Shown piece after piece: positions 18,088 through 25,979 of a stretch of DNA of 64,000 nucleotides. The position numbers and the translations under genes were made by a program. The first letter of the stretch is position 1. Each line of letters begins with the position of its first letter. The stretch lies in contig DASVQB010000008.1 of the NCBI GenBank assembly GCA_036389295.1, positions 45,999 to 109,998 of the forward strand, given 5' to 3'. Origin of the DNA: AC-37 sp036389295 (GTDB lineage Bacteria; Actinomycetota; Thermoleophilia; Solirubrobacterales; Thermoleophilaceae). The notes beneath the pieces were generated by a model. It made no database searches and was not told where the DNA came from. It saw only the letters and a list, made by a program, of their open reading frames with translations.

Positions 18088-18504
18088 ATGGGCGAGCTGA
18101 TCGACCACGTCCGCGCCTACTACGAGGCGCTCAACACCGGCGACCCGGACAGGGTGGCCTCGTTCTTCACCAACGACGCGGTCCACTACTACACGCGGCT
18201 AGGCCCGCACGAGGGCGCGCGGTCGATCGGCGAGCACACGAAGCTCGCGGTCGAGCACATCGAGGGGCGGTGGTTCGTCGAGAGCGCGATCGAGGACGGC
18301 GAGCGCGCCGTGATCGAGTGGACGATGACGTGGCGGGACCCGAAGTCGGGCGAGCGCCGGCTCGACCGCGGCACCGAGTGGTTCGAGTTCCGCGACGGGC
18401 GGATCTGCGAGGTGCGCGCCTACCACCACGGCAACAGGAAGAACCCGCAGGGCGACCTGCTCGGGTTCGACCACGAGGGCCGCGGCTACACGATGCTCGG
18501 ATGA
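18088..18504 (+). CDS. SnoaL-like/NTF2-fold protein
   Basis: 138 aa. A single NTF2-like domain: the helix HVRAYYEALNTGDPDRVASFF, then strands with TNDAVHYYTRLGP, SIGEH, and the GTEWFEFRDGRICEVRAYH block. Members include polyketide cyclases, limonene-epoxide hydrolases and many ligand-binding proteins; the specific activity is unknown. The TGA overlaps the next dehydrogenase's ATG (ATGA at 18501-18504), so it is co-translated and may act on the same substrate. Confidence 0.85.
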   Translation: MGELIDHVRAYYEALNTGDPDRVASFFTNDAVHYYTRLGPHEGARSIGEHTKLAVEHIEGRWFVESAIEDGERAVIEWTMTWRDPKSGERRLDRGTEWFEFRDGRICEVRAYHHGNRKNPQGDLLGFDHEGRGYTMLG

Positions 18505-19703
18505 GCTCGCTAGCCGACCGCAGCTTCGAGAAGGGTGTGCCGGCCGCGGCCTCGCGGCGGGTGCTGCCCCCGTTCACCGAGGAGCACGAGGACCTGCGCG
18601 AGTCGATCCGGCGCTTCATCGCCGCCGAGCTGCGACCCCATGCGCAGGAGTGGGAGGACGCGCGCTGGTTCCCGAACGAGGTCTTCACGCGGATGGCCGA
18701 GCTCGGTTTCCTCGGGCTGAAGTACCCGGAGGAGTACGGCGGCCAGGGCGGCGACTACCTGCACGACGCGGTTCTCACCGAGGAGCTGCCGCGCGCGGGG
18801 TCGGGTGGGTTGAGCGCCGGCGTCGGCGGCCACATCGGCATTGCCACGCCCCCGATCTGGAAGTTCGGGACCGACGACCAGAAGCGGCGGTTCCTCGCGC
18901 CCGCGATCCGCGGCGAGAAGATCGGCGCGCTGGGGATCACCGAGCCCGATGCAGGTTCCGACGTCGCCGGCATCAAGACCTTCGCCCGGCGGGTCGACGG
19001 CGGCTACGTCGTCAACGGGTCGAAGACGTTCATCACGAACGGGGTGCGGGCGGACTTCTGCGTCACCGCGGTCAAGACCACCGAGGAGGGCGGCCACCAG
19101 GGGCTGTCCTTTCTCATTCTCGAGAAGGACATGGACGGGTACTCCGTGTCCAAGAAGCTCGAGAAGATGGGCTGGCACGCGTCCGACACCGGGGAGTTGG
19201 CGTTCCAGGACGTGTTCGTGCCGGAGGAGAACCTGCTCGGCGAGGAGAACCGCGGGTTCTACCTGATCATGGCCAACTTCCAGTGGGAGCGGCTGCTGAT
19301 GGCGCTGGGCTCGGTCGGCTCGATGCAGGTGACGCTGGAGCGGACGATCCAGTACGCCCAGGAGCGCTCGGCGTTCGGCCGCCCGATCGCCAAGCACCAG
19401 GTGATCCGCCACAAGATCGCCGAGATGGCGCTGAAGCTAGAGACGGGCCGCGCGATGACCTACAACGCGCTGCGGCTGTTCCACGAGGGGGGCGATGCGG
19501 TGGCCGAGGTGACGATGGCCAAGCTCCAGACCCAGCGCGACGCCTTCGAGGTCGCCGACGAGGCGGTCCAGATCCACGGCGGGGCGGGCTACATGAAGGA
19601 GTACGAGGTCGAGCGGGCTGCGAGGGATACGAGGCTCGGGCCTATTGGTGGTGGGACCGATGAGATCATGAAGGAGATCTTGGGGAAGATTTTGGGGTTG
19701 TGA
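18501..19703 (+). CDS. Acyl-CoA dehydrogenase with island-replaced 3' end
   Basis: 400 aa from the ATG at 18501. It is a close paralogue of the enzyme at 15797: MAELGFLGLKYPEEYGGQGG, GALGITEPDAGSDVAGIKTF, GSKTFITNG, and a C-terminal HGGAGYMKEYEVER with the Glu aligned to MCAD Glu376. From about 19,610 the codons become T-rich (ATT, TTG, GGT), unlike the rest of the gene. The last 23 bases of the att core recur at 31,260. The final codons were therefore probably supplied by the integrated island, leaving the protein intact (ending MKEILGKILGL). Confidence 0.94.
   Translation: MSSLADRSFEKGVPAAASRRVLPPFTEEHEDLRESIRRFIAAELRPHAQEWEDARWFPNEVFTRMAELGFLGLKYPEEYGGQGGDYLHDAVLTEELPRAGSGGLSAGVGGHIGIATPPIWKFGTDDQKRRFLAPAIRGEKIGALGITEPDAGSDVAGIKTFARRVDGGYVVNGSKTFITNGVRADFCVTAVKTTEEGGHQGLSFLILEKDMDGYSVSKKLEKMGWHASDTGELAFQDVFVPEENLLGEENRGFYLIMANFQWERLLMALGSVGSMQVTLERTIQYAQERSAFGRPIAKHQVIRHKIAEMALKLETGRAMTYNALRLFHEGGDAVAEVTMAKLQTQRDAFEVADEAVQIHGGAGYMKEYEVERAARDTRLGPIGGGTDEIMKEILGKILGL
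19666..19688 (+). repeat. attL core of the genomic island
   Basis: 23 bases starting TCATGAAGGAGATC within the last codons of the acyl-CoA dehydrogenase gene. They match 31260-31282 at 22 of 23 positions (C/T at the fourteenth). Insertion into the 3' end of a coding gene while restoring its reading frame is typical of tyrosine-recombinase elements. Confidence 0.75.
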
Positions 19704-19738
19704 GGGTTTGCGGGGGTTTCGAGCCGCTCGGCCTTGCC

Positions 19739-20823
19739 GGGTTTGTCCGGCGGACACCTTTCGGACACATCTGTTTCACGCGCACGCCTGATTTGCTCGT
19801 CGGCCGGGACGCGCAGGGTCATGTCGGCGAGTGGCCGGCCTGACGGGCGACGTCGACGACGTGCGTCTGGCGCCGTGCGTGCAAGGCCGTGGGACTGATG
19901 GGCGTGCGGCCGTGCCGGCCTTCCTGGATCAGCAGCGAGACGAAGCCGTGGCGGAGGTCGTAGCCACGTTTGCCAGTGCGTCATTCCAGACGCCACCGCT
20001 CGGGCTCGGGAAGACGAGCGCGTCGTCGTCCGGGCGACCTGAGACGAGCCGCCAGCGCAGCAAGTCAGCAGCGAGCGGTCCGAGTAGGCGCACGGTGCGC
20101 GACTGGTCGGTCTTGGTTGGCTTGACGCCACCCGCCCCGTCGGAGGCTTGTCGATCAGGAGCGTTCGGTCGCGAACGTCGCCCCACGTGAGTGCAAGCGC
20201 CTCCTGCGGACGAAGGCCAGCGTACGCGAGCACGCGATTACCGTCGCGTTTCGATCGCCCTGAACTGGCGCCGTCCCGGCCGCCGCGCGGAGCTGCTCCA
20301 CAGTCGCCGGCGGCAGCGGTCGTACGTCGCGGAGCCGCCGGATCTGAGGCTTGCGCACGAGCTTGACTGGGTTCTGTGGAAGCCGCTGCCACTCGACGGC
20401 GCGCTGGAGTACACCCTGAAGGAGCGCGAGCGCCCGGTAGACCGTCGGCTGCCCGACGCCGTGGGCCTCGAGGTCAGCACGGTACTGCTCGATCACGACG
20501 GGCGTGATCTCGTGAAGCCGGAGTGCGCCGAGTCGACCGAGGACGTGCCGATCCCACAGCGCCGCATAGCTCCGCCGCGTCCGCATGGCGAGGTTCGGGA
20601 CGGCGTAGAGCCGCCACCACTCCTCGGCGAACTCAGCGAGCGTCTGCTTGCCGGCACCGACGAGGTCGATCTCCCCCGTGCGCTTCCGCCGGACGATCTC
20701 GGCCTCGAACGCCTCCGCGTCGCGCTTGCGCCCGACGACCTTCGAGTGCGCGCGGCCGGACGCGTCACGCCAGCGGACACGCCAAACGACGCCGTTCTTC
20801 CGCTCGACCCGCTCGATGCTCAT
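19739..20823 (-). pseudogene. Degraded tyrosine-recombinase integrase
   Basis: The first ~190 residues from the ATG at 20823 are intact: an N-terminal arm-type DNA-binding part (NGVVWRVRWRDASGRAHSKV) and a SAM-like core-binding domain (LAEFAEEWWRLYAVPNLAMR). The catalytic half is then scattered over three frames: LAYAGLRPQEALALTWGDV (first catalytic Arg), SRTVRLLGPLAADLLRWRL, and YDLRHGFVSLLIQEGR (box II), then QAGHSPT followed by a stop. No catalytic Tyr follows GHSPT. Frameshifts lie near 20,240, 20,150 and 19,985, and about 15-20 residues are missing before box II. The intact frame to 20155 would give a 222-aa inactive fragment. Confidence 0.85.
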
Positions 20824-21122
20824 CGACCTGAGCTCCCGTTCGCGCTTACGTCGTCGAGCATGGGCCGCAAGCTACCGCGTGCGGGCGGTGCCGCCGGAGT
20901 GACCACATCGGGCTGCGCAGCGGCTGGACGCTCGACGCTCTGACTGATCCAGCGATCGAGATCCTCAGGACGAACCCGCAGGCGATTTCAGAGCCGAGCG
21001 GCGGCGAGATCCCCGCGGGCGATCGCTCGGTACACGGCGCGCCGCGAGAGGCCGCAGATGCGCGCAACCTGCTCGGGCGAGAGCAGCTCGGGACGTCCAG
21101 ACCGGCCGGAAGGCGTAGCCAC
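20820..21122 (-). pseudogene. Excisionase-like gene with in-frame TGA
   Basis: From a GTG at 21122 the frame encodes a MerR/excisionase-type helix-turn-helix (LLSPEQVARICGLSRRAVYR, then AIARGDLAAARL). It meets TGA at 20988-20990. The same frame continues without shift through NRLRVRPEDLDRWISQSVER, the usual end of such domains, to a TGA at 20820-20822. That second stop overlaps the integrase ATG (ATGA). The coupling and the in-frame continuation show one ancestral xis gene with a nonsense mutation. A 44-aa truncated product could still be made. Confidence 0.75.
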
Positions 21123-21373
21123 ACAAGTACAGAGAGCGAGAGCCCCCTTTGTGCGAACGAATCCAGCAGTTCGGCGTGCCGCCGTTCGACCGCCCTCCCC
21201 CACTCCGACCGCCCCACGATTTGAAGCCGCCGAATCCGCCTCACAGACTTGCACCAAGGGTGCCAGCGGCCGTGCTCGCATCTAAGTGCAAGTGTGTGAC
21301 GCGATTCTGCGGCTGGCATTGCGGGGCGGCTGCGAGCTCGGGCCGGGACTGCCGGCGAACCGGAATGCGGCGC

Positions 21374-21649
21374 CTACAGGAAGTCGAACTGGTCGACGTG
21401 GCTGCTGCCGTCGTCGTCATCGAGGCGACCGGACAGGCCCACCGCCGAGCCCTCGGACAGACGTTCCGCAAACTCGCGCGCCTCCAAGCCGAACGTCGTC
21501 ACGTCGACGTACACCACGCCCGGCTCGCGAATCCCACGGCGCGTATATCGCGGAACGGCCAGCTTGATCCGGCACTCCGGCAGCCCAGAGCGCGTCGTCC
21601 GAAGCTCAGGCTCCCCGACGACCCGTCCCGTGAGGCTGACGACGTTCAC
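21374..21649 (-). CDS. ssb: Short single-stranded DNA-binding protein
   Basis: 91 aa from the GTG at 21649. It is an OB-fold of the SSB family: MNVVSLTGRVVGEPELR, FAVPRYT-like strand (IKLAVPRYTRR), VVYVDVTTFGLEAREFAERL and GSAVGLSGRLDDDD, ending in an acidic-Phe tail (HVDQFDFL). It lacks the long disordered tail of housekeeping SSB, as is common for element-encoded copies. It is divergent from the XRE regulator, with paired direct repeats between them. It may act in element DNA metabolism or defence. Confidence 0.85.
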   Translation of the reverse strand: MNVVSLTGRVVGEPELRTTRSGLPECRIKLAVPRYTRRGIREPGVVYVDVTTFGLEAREFAERLSEGSAVGLSGRLDDDDGSSHVDQFDFL

Positions 21650-21665
21650 GCCGGCCGTATCGTAC

Positions 21666-21689
21666 TGTGTATGTTCCGTTTTGTGTATG
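21666..21689. promoter_or_regulatory. Direct-repeat operator between ssb and XRE gene
   Basis: TGTGTATG occurs at 21666-21673 and again at 21682-21689, 16 bases apart, in the short divergent interval. Paired same-face repeats suit binding by the XRE regulator encoded next to them, repressing ssb and itself. Confidence 0.45.
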
Positions 21690-21699
21690 GCGGCCGGGG

Positions 21700-21933
21700 A
21701 TGCGACACGGCAGAGTTCGCCCCTTGCCACCGCCCGCCGCCTTCGCCCGCAACCTACGGGCTGCCCGAGAGAAGGCCGGCCTCTCCCAGGAGGCGCTCGC
21801 AGAACGAGCTGGGATGCATCGCAACGCCGTGGCTCTTCTGGAGACGGGGAAACGAGATCCGCGCGTGTCCACCGTCGCCAAGCTCGCAAAGGCGCTTGGC
21901 ATCCCAGCCGGCGACCTCCTCAAGGGCTTTTGA
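21700..21933 (+). CDS. XRE-family helix-turn-helix regulator
   Basis: 77 aa from the ATG at 21700. A single Cro/C1-type domain: FARNLRAAREKAGLSQEALA, then ERAGMHRNAVALLETGKR and VSTVAKLAKALGIPAGDLL. There is no extra effector domain. A GTG at 21667 in frame would give 88 aa but overlaps the repeat operator. It is probably the local repressor of the island's ssb, and possibly of the downstream GHKL/methyltransferase genes, as in the controller proteins of restriction-modification systems. Confidence 0.85.
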   Translation: MRHGRVRPLPPPAAFARNLRAAREKAGLSQEALAERAGMHRNAVALLETGKRDPRVSTVAKLAKALGIPAGDLLKGF

Positions 21934-22004
21934 GTCGCGGAGGCCCCATGTAGTGGCGAATCCGTGAGCGCCTCGGTGTCTCGCATGGCCCATAGAATCG
22001 GCGC

Positions 22005-24554
22005 GTGCCGACTGTGATGCCCGCCTTCCATGAGATCGGAAGCGTCGATGACCTCATCGACGTCGAGGTCACGTACCAGATCATCGGGCTGTTCTCGGAG
22101 GGTCTCTACAGCACTCCTTATAAGGCGCTTGAGGAGCTCGTTTCGAACTCCTTCGACGCGGACGCCACTCACGTACACGTCGTGATCCCTGCTGATCTCG
22201 GCGACTCGGACGCGGCCATCGCGGTCATCGATGACGGCGTCGGCATGGACGCCGAGGGCTTGCGTACCCATTGGATCGTTGGAGACTCGATTAAGCGACT
22301 CAAGCGATCCACCAAGGGCGGGCGCAAGACGATCGGCAAGTTCGGGATCGGCAAGCTCGCAGCGTACGTGCTCGGCAATCGCCTGACGCACATCACGCGC
22401 GTCGGCGATGCCTACTACTCGACAACGATGGACTTCAGCGCGATCCCGAAGACCGTCGACGTCAGCGGAGACGGGAAAAGCACGGCCAAGAAGAAGCAAG
22501 TCCAGCTGCCGTTGAGGCGTCTGAAGGAAGAGCAGGCGCGCGAGGCACTCGGCGCCTGGCTGGACAAGGAGGGCAAACGAAAAGACCTCAAGCTGTTCGG
22601 CGAGAAGGCGCCGTCAACGTGGACAGTCGCCGTCATTAGCGACCTGAAGCCGATGGCGCTTGAAATCAGCGCCGGCATGTTGCGTTGGCTCCTCAGCACT
22701 GCCATGCCGCTACGCGACGACTTCAAGCTCTACCTCAACAACGCTCGGGTGGACTCGTCAAAGCTCAAGGGCCGGAAGGTTGGATCGTGGACTCTGGGCA
22801 AAAACCTCAAGACCCTGCCCAAGCCGGCGCCGTCCCAGCTCGAGCCTGGTGAGAAGGAACAGCCCCCTGCGCCGGCCTTTGCGCACTGGCACCTCACGGA
22901 TTCGATCTTGGGCCCGGTGAGCGGCTACCTCGAAGTCTTCGTTGACCCAATTGACACCGGCAAATCAGAGGATTTGGGCCGCAGCAACGGATTCTTCGTC
23001 TACGTAAACGGACGCTTAATCAACCCAAATGACGCCGGCTTCGGTATTGACCGCAACCAGCTGCGACACGGCACGTTCTCCCGGTTTCGCCTCGTGGTCA
23101 ACATGGACCGCCTGGACGAAGAGCTCCGCTCGTCACGCGAGTCGTTGCGGGCCGGCCCGCAACTCAAGCGCGCTCAGGAAATCTTGCAGGGTGCGTTCAA
23201 CTTCGCTCGTTCCAAACTGGACGCCCACGTAGCCGAATCTGCGACTGGCCGTCGCGCGTCCCAACGACTCGCCGACAGCCCGGCGACCCTCTCTGAGAAA
23301 CCGATCCTGCGCCTCATCCTCTCCGCGTTCGAGGACCGGGGTGCTTCAGCTCGCCACGTGGCCCTCGCGAACGTCGCCCAGTTCGCGAGCGCAGCCGAGC
23401 TGCGGGAACACATTGAAAAGCGCATCGTCGACCAAGGAGCGCTCGTCTCTGATGTGGTGTACGCCGACCTCGGCGTTCACCAACCCATCACGGTGCTGGA
23501 AGGCGTCGCCGGGGTTCTTCAGATCAACCTTGAGCACCCGTTTGTCGCGCACTTCGCGGACGAGTTCGGCAATGAGAAACGGAATCTTCCGCTCCAGCTC
23601 TTCGCGATGTCCGAGGTGCTCCTTGAGGCGCATCTGCACTCGTCCGGGATCGAGCGCGACCAGATTCTCACCGTCCTCGATGAGCGCGATGAGCTCCTTC
23701 GCCATCTGGCGCGGTCCCGTGGACGCGAGAACTCGTTGACGGTCGCCCAGGATCTGCTCGCGTCGATCACGAGCAAGAAGGGCCTCGAAGCTGCCGTAGT
23801 CGCAGCCTTCAACCAGCTCGGGTTCGACGCGGTTCCTCGCGGGGGTAACGACGTCAGTGATGGAATTGCCGAAGCCCCCCTCGCAGCTAGCGGCGGTGCG
23901 CCTCAACGCTACCGAGTGTCGCTCGAAGCGAAGAGTAAGGAGAAGCACGGCGCGAAAGTGACCAAGGACGGTGTCGGCGTGGCCACGATCGCGCGCCACC
24001 GTAATGAGAGCGGATGCGATCACGCGATCGTCGTCGGCCCTGCGTTTCAAACCGGGGCAAAGGACCTCGGCGCTGTGCTGCGCGAAATCAAGAGTGATCA
24101 CGAGCAGACGGACAAGACCATCACGTTGATGGAGGCTCAGGATCTTGCGCGCCTTGTCCGGCTTGCGCCGATCAAGCGTCTCAACTTGGCACAGCTGCGC
24201 GAGCTGTTCCAGACGTGCCGGTCTCCCAGCGAATGCAAGAAGTGGATCGAGGCAAGGGCAGCGGAGGAGCCCGAGCCAGCCAAGTACAGAGACATCCTCG
24301 AGGTCGTCTGGCAGGAGCAACAGGACGATGAAGAAAGCCCAGTGGAGTACGGCGCCCTGCGAGCGTCGCTTCGTCACGCCCGCAAGATCAAGATTTCACC
24401 TGAGGAACTGAAGAACGAGTGCCAAGCACTCGCACGAATGGCGCCGAATCAGTTCTTCGCGCGCGATGACGTCGTTGAGCTGAACATCCGCCCGGACAAG
24501 GTGCTTGAGCTCGTGCGCGACTACATCGATAAGGAAAAGCAAGAGGCCGCGTGA
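22005..24554 (+). CDS. GHKL (MORC/Hsp90-like) ATPase with C-terminal nuclease-like domain
   Basis: 849 aa from a GTG at 22005; the ATG at 22017 is also possible. The N-terminal GHKL ATPase has the N box ALEELVSNSFDADA (Glu44, Asn48), the G1 box DDGVGM (Asp76) and the G2 loop GKFGIGK (residues 111-117). A transducer-like region follows. The C-terminal part (about 590-700) looks like a PD-(D/E)xK nuclease: GGNDVSDG (Asp616/Asp619), then SLEAKSKEKHG with Glu641-Ala-Lys643. MORC/MutL-like GHKL ATPases fused to or beside nucleases and methyltransferases are known from bacterial restriction systems. The methyltransferase gene overlaps its stop by GTGA. A TAGAAT at 21993 may be its -10 box, giving a nearly leaderless mRNA. 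Confidence 0.85.
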   Translation: MPTVMPAFHEIGSVDDLIDVEVTYQIIGLFSEGLYSTPYKALEELVSNSFDADATHVHVVIPADLGDSDAAIAVIDDGVGMDAEGLRTHWIVGDSIKRLKRSTKGGRKTIGKFGIGKLAAYVLGNRLTHITRVGDAYYSTTMDFSAIPKTVDVSGDGKSTAKKKQVQLPLRRLKEEQAREALGAWLDKEGKRKDLKLFGEKAPSTWTVAVISDLKPMALEISAGMLRWLLSTAMPLRDDFKLYLNNARVDSSKLKGRKVGSWTLGKNLKTLPKPAPSQLEPGEKEQPPAPAFAHWHLTDSILGPVSGYLEVFVDPIDTGKSEDLGRSNGFFVYVNGRLINPNDAGFGIDRNQLRHGTFSRFRLVVNMDRLDEELRSSRESLRAGPQLKRAQEILQGAFNFARSKLDAHVAESATGRRASQRLADSPATLSEKPILRLILSAFEDRGASARHVALANVAQFASAAELREHIEKRIVDQGALVSDVVYADLGVHQPITVLEGVAGVLQINLEHPFVAHFADEFGNEKRNLPLQLFAMSEVLLEAHLHSSGIERDQILTVLDERDELLRHLARSRGRENSLTVAQDLLASITSKKGLEAAVVAAFNQLGFDAVPRGGNDVSDGIAEAPLAASGGAPQRYRVSLEAKSKEKHGAKVTKDGVGVATIARHRNESGCDHAIVVGPAFQTGAKDLGAVLREIKSDHEQTDKTITLMEAQDLARLVRLAPIKRLNLAQLRELFQTCRSPSECKKWIEARAAEEPEPAKYRDILEVVWQEQQDDEESPVEYGALRASLRHARKIKISPEELKNECQALARMAPNQFFARDDVVELNIRPDKVLELVRDYIDKEKQEAA

Positions 24555-25729
24555 CCACAACTACAACGCGTCGGCACGTTCATCCGTTCCCCGCGCGGAT
24601 GGCGCCCGACATCGCGCTGGGGAAGATCATCGACCTGAAGCCGTCGCGCGCAAAGGTCTTGGACCCGATGTGTGGCTCGGGCACCGTGATTCGTCTCGCG
24701 TCCGAGGCTGGCCACGCGGCGATCGGCGCCGACCTCGATCCACTGGCCGTCCTGCTCACGCGAACATCAGCCATCAGGTCGTGGTCATCCAATCTCACGG
24801 AGCGAGCAACCCAGGTTGTCGAGGAGGCACGAACCCTTAAGCCTGGGCTCCCAACATGGATTAAGGACGACGAGGAGACCTCGCGTTTCATCGGCTACTG
24901 GTTCGATACCGCCCAAGCCGAGGATCTTTCGCGTCTGGCCCGTGTCCTCGCCGACCGGCCACGTCGCGACGATCCACTGCGCATTGCATTGAGCCGGCTC
25001 ATCGTTACGAAGGACGCTGGAGCCTCGCTCGCACGGGACACTGCGCACAGCCGCCCACACAAGACACGCGAATCGAACGACTTCGACGTCATGTCGGGGT
25101 TCATTGGTGCAGCCGCGACGATCGAAGCCATTGTGGCCGGCGAAACGGCCGCCGAGCGCCCGCAGGTCCGTCGCGCCGATGCTAGGTCGCTCAGCTTTGT
25201 CAAGAGCCAGACGATCGACCTGGTCATGACCTCGCCCCCTTACCTCAACGCCATCGACTATCTACGAGGGCATCGGATGAGTCTCGTTTGGCTCGGCTGG
25301 ACGACACATCAGCTGCGCGAGCTTCGCGGCGAGACGATCGGTGCCGAGCGTGGCCTGAAGGCCCCGACGGCGGAGGTTGCCGCAATCGCGAAGGTCAGCG
25401 GAGCGGAACTCAGCAGAATGTCGACACGACATCGGAACATGGTTCATCGGTTCGCGCGCGACGCACACGACTTCTGCCGTGCGGTGGCTCGTGTCACAAA
25501 GCCGTCGGGCACGGTTGTTCTTGTTGTCGCGGACTCCCAGCTTCGAGGCGTTCCGATCTCGAACAGCGGCGTATGCGCCGCGGCCGCAAAGCACCATGAC
25601 TTGAAGCTCATCAAGACGGAGACGCGCGAGATTCCGGCAAGACATCGGTACCTCCCCCCTCCGGAAGGCGAAACGAGTTCGCTCGCCAACCGCATGAGGG
25701 AAGAAGTTATCTTCACGTTCCGCCGATAG
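24551..25729 (+). CDS. DNA methyltransferase (N4-cytosine/N6-adenine type)
   Basis: 392 aa from a GTG at 24551. SAM-binding motif I is VLDPMCGSGTV (Asp38 to Gly44) and catalytic motif IV is TSPPYLNAIDY (Thr227 to Tyr231), so it methylates an exocyclic amino group. Motif I precedes IV with about 185 residues between, where a target-recognition region could sit. The HPFPARMAP opening is typical of TSPPY enzymes that follow this arrangement. Translationally coupled to the GHKL ATPase-nuclease, it probably protects the host DNA that the partner would attack. No separate specificity subunit is visible. Confidence 0.9.
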   Translation: MTTTTTRRHVHPFPARMAPDIALGKIIDLKPSRAKVLDPMCGSGTVIRLASEAGHAAIGADLDPLAVLLTRTSAIRSWSSNLTERATQVVEEARTLKPGLPTWIKDDEETSRFIGYWFDTAQAEDLSRLARVLADRPRRDDPLRIALSRLIVTKDAGASLARDTAHSRPHKTRESNDFDVMSGFIGAAATIEAIVAGETAAERPQVRRADARSLSFVKSQTIDLVMTSPPYLNAIDYLRGHRMSLVWLGWTTHQLRELRGETIGAERGLKAPTAEVAAIAKVSGAELSRMSTRHRNMVHRFARDAHDFCRAVARVTKPSGTVVLVVADSQLRGVPISNSGVCAAAAKHHDLKLIKTETREIPARHRYLPPPEGETSSLANRMREEVIFTFRR

Positions 25730-25811
25730 CCGAACCGAGCTCTCGTTCTACCGGAGGCGACAAGCCGATTGACGAGGAAACACGGTGCGAGTGTCGTCCT
25801 TCTGTTGCACG

Positions 25812-25883
25812 GACACGAAACGGAACCGCCCGCACATCAGCGGCTACCCCGGCTCGCCCCCGTCCAGCCGTATTCGCAGCGAC
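25812..25883 (+). repeat. Noncoding repeat, copy 1
   Basis: Similar to 31126-31210: both contain ACGGA, CGCACATCAGCG, CTACNCCGGCT, CAGCCG and GCAGCGA in the same order, with small indels. It lies in the 250-base gap between the methyltransferase and DUF6602 genes, which otherwise shows no gene. The GGACAC words recall the degraded integrase 3' end at about 19,760. Both copies may be scars of earlier integrase ends. Confidence 0.5.
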
Positions 25884-25979
25884 TTCTTGCGCACGTGACC
25901 CGGGCGCGCCGTCAGTACCGCACTCGCCACTTATGACGGACGTTTGGGCTTGTAGGTCTTAAACACAGGTGTCCTGCGC

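Noticed and set aside
20988..20990. TGA in the excisionase as selenocysteine or programmed readthrough
   Set aside because: No SECIS-like hairpin was noticed, and the adjoining integrase is clearly degraded, so a nonsense mutation is simpler.
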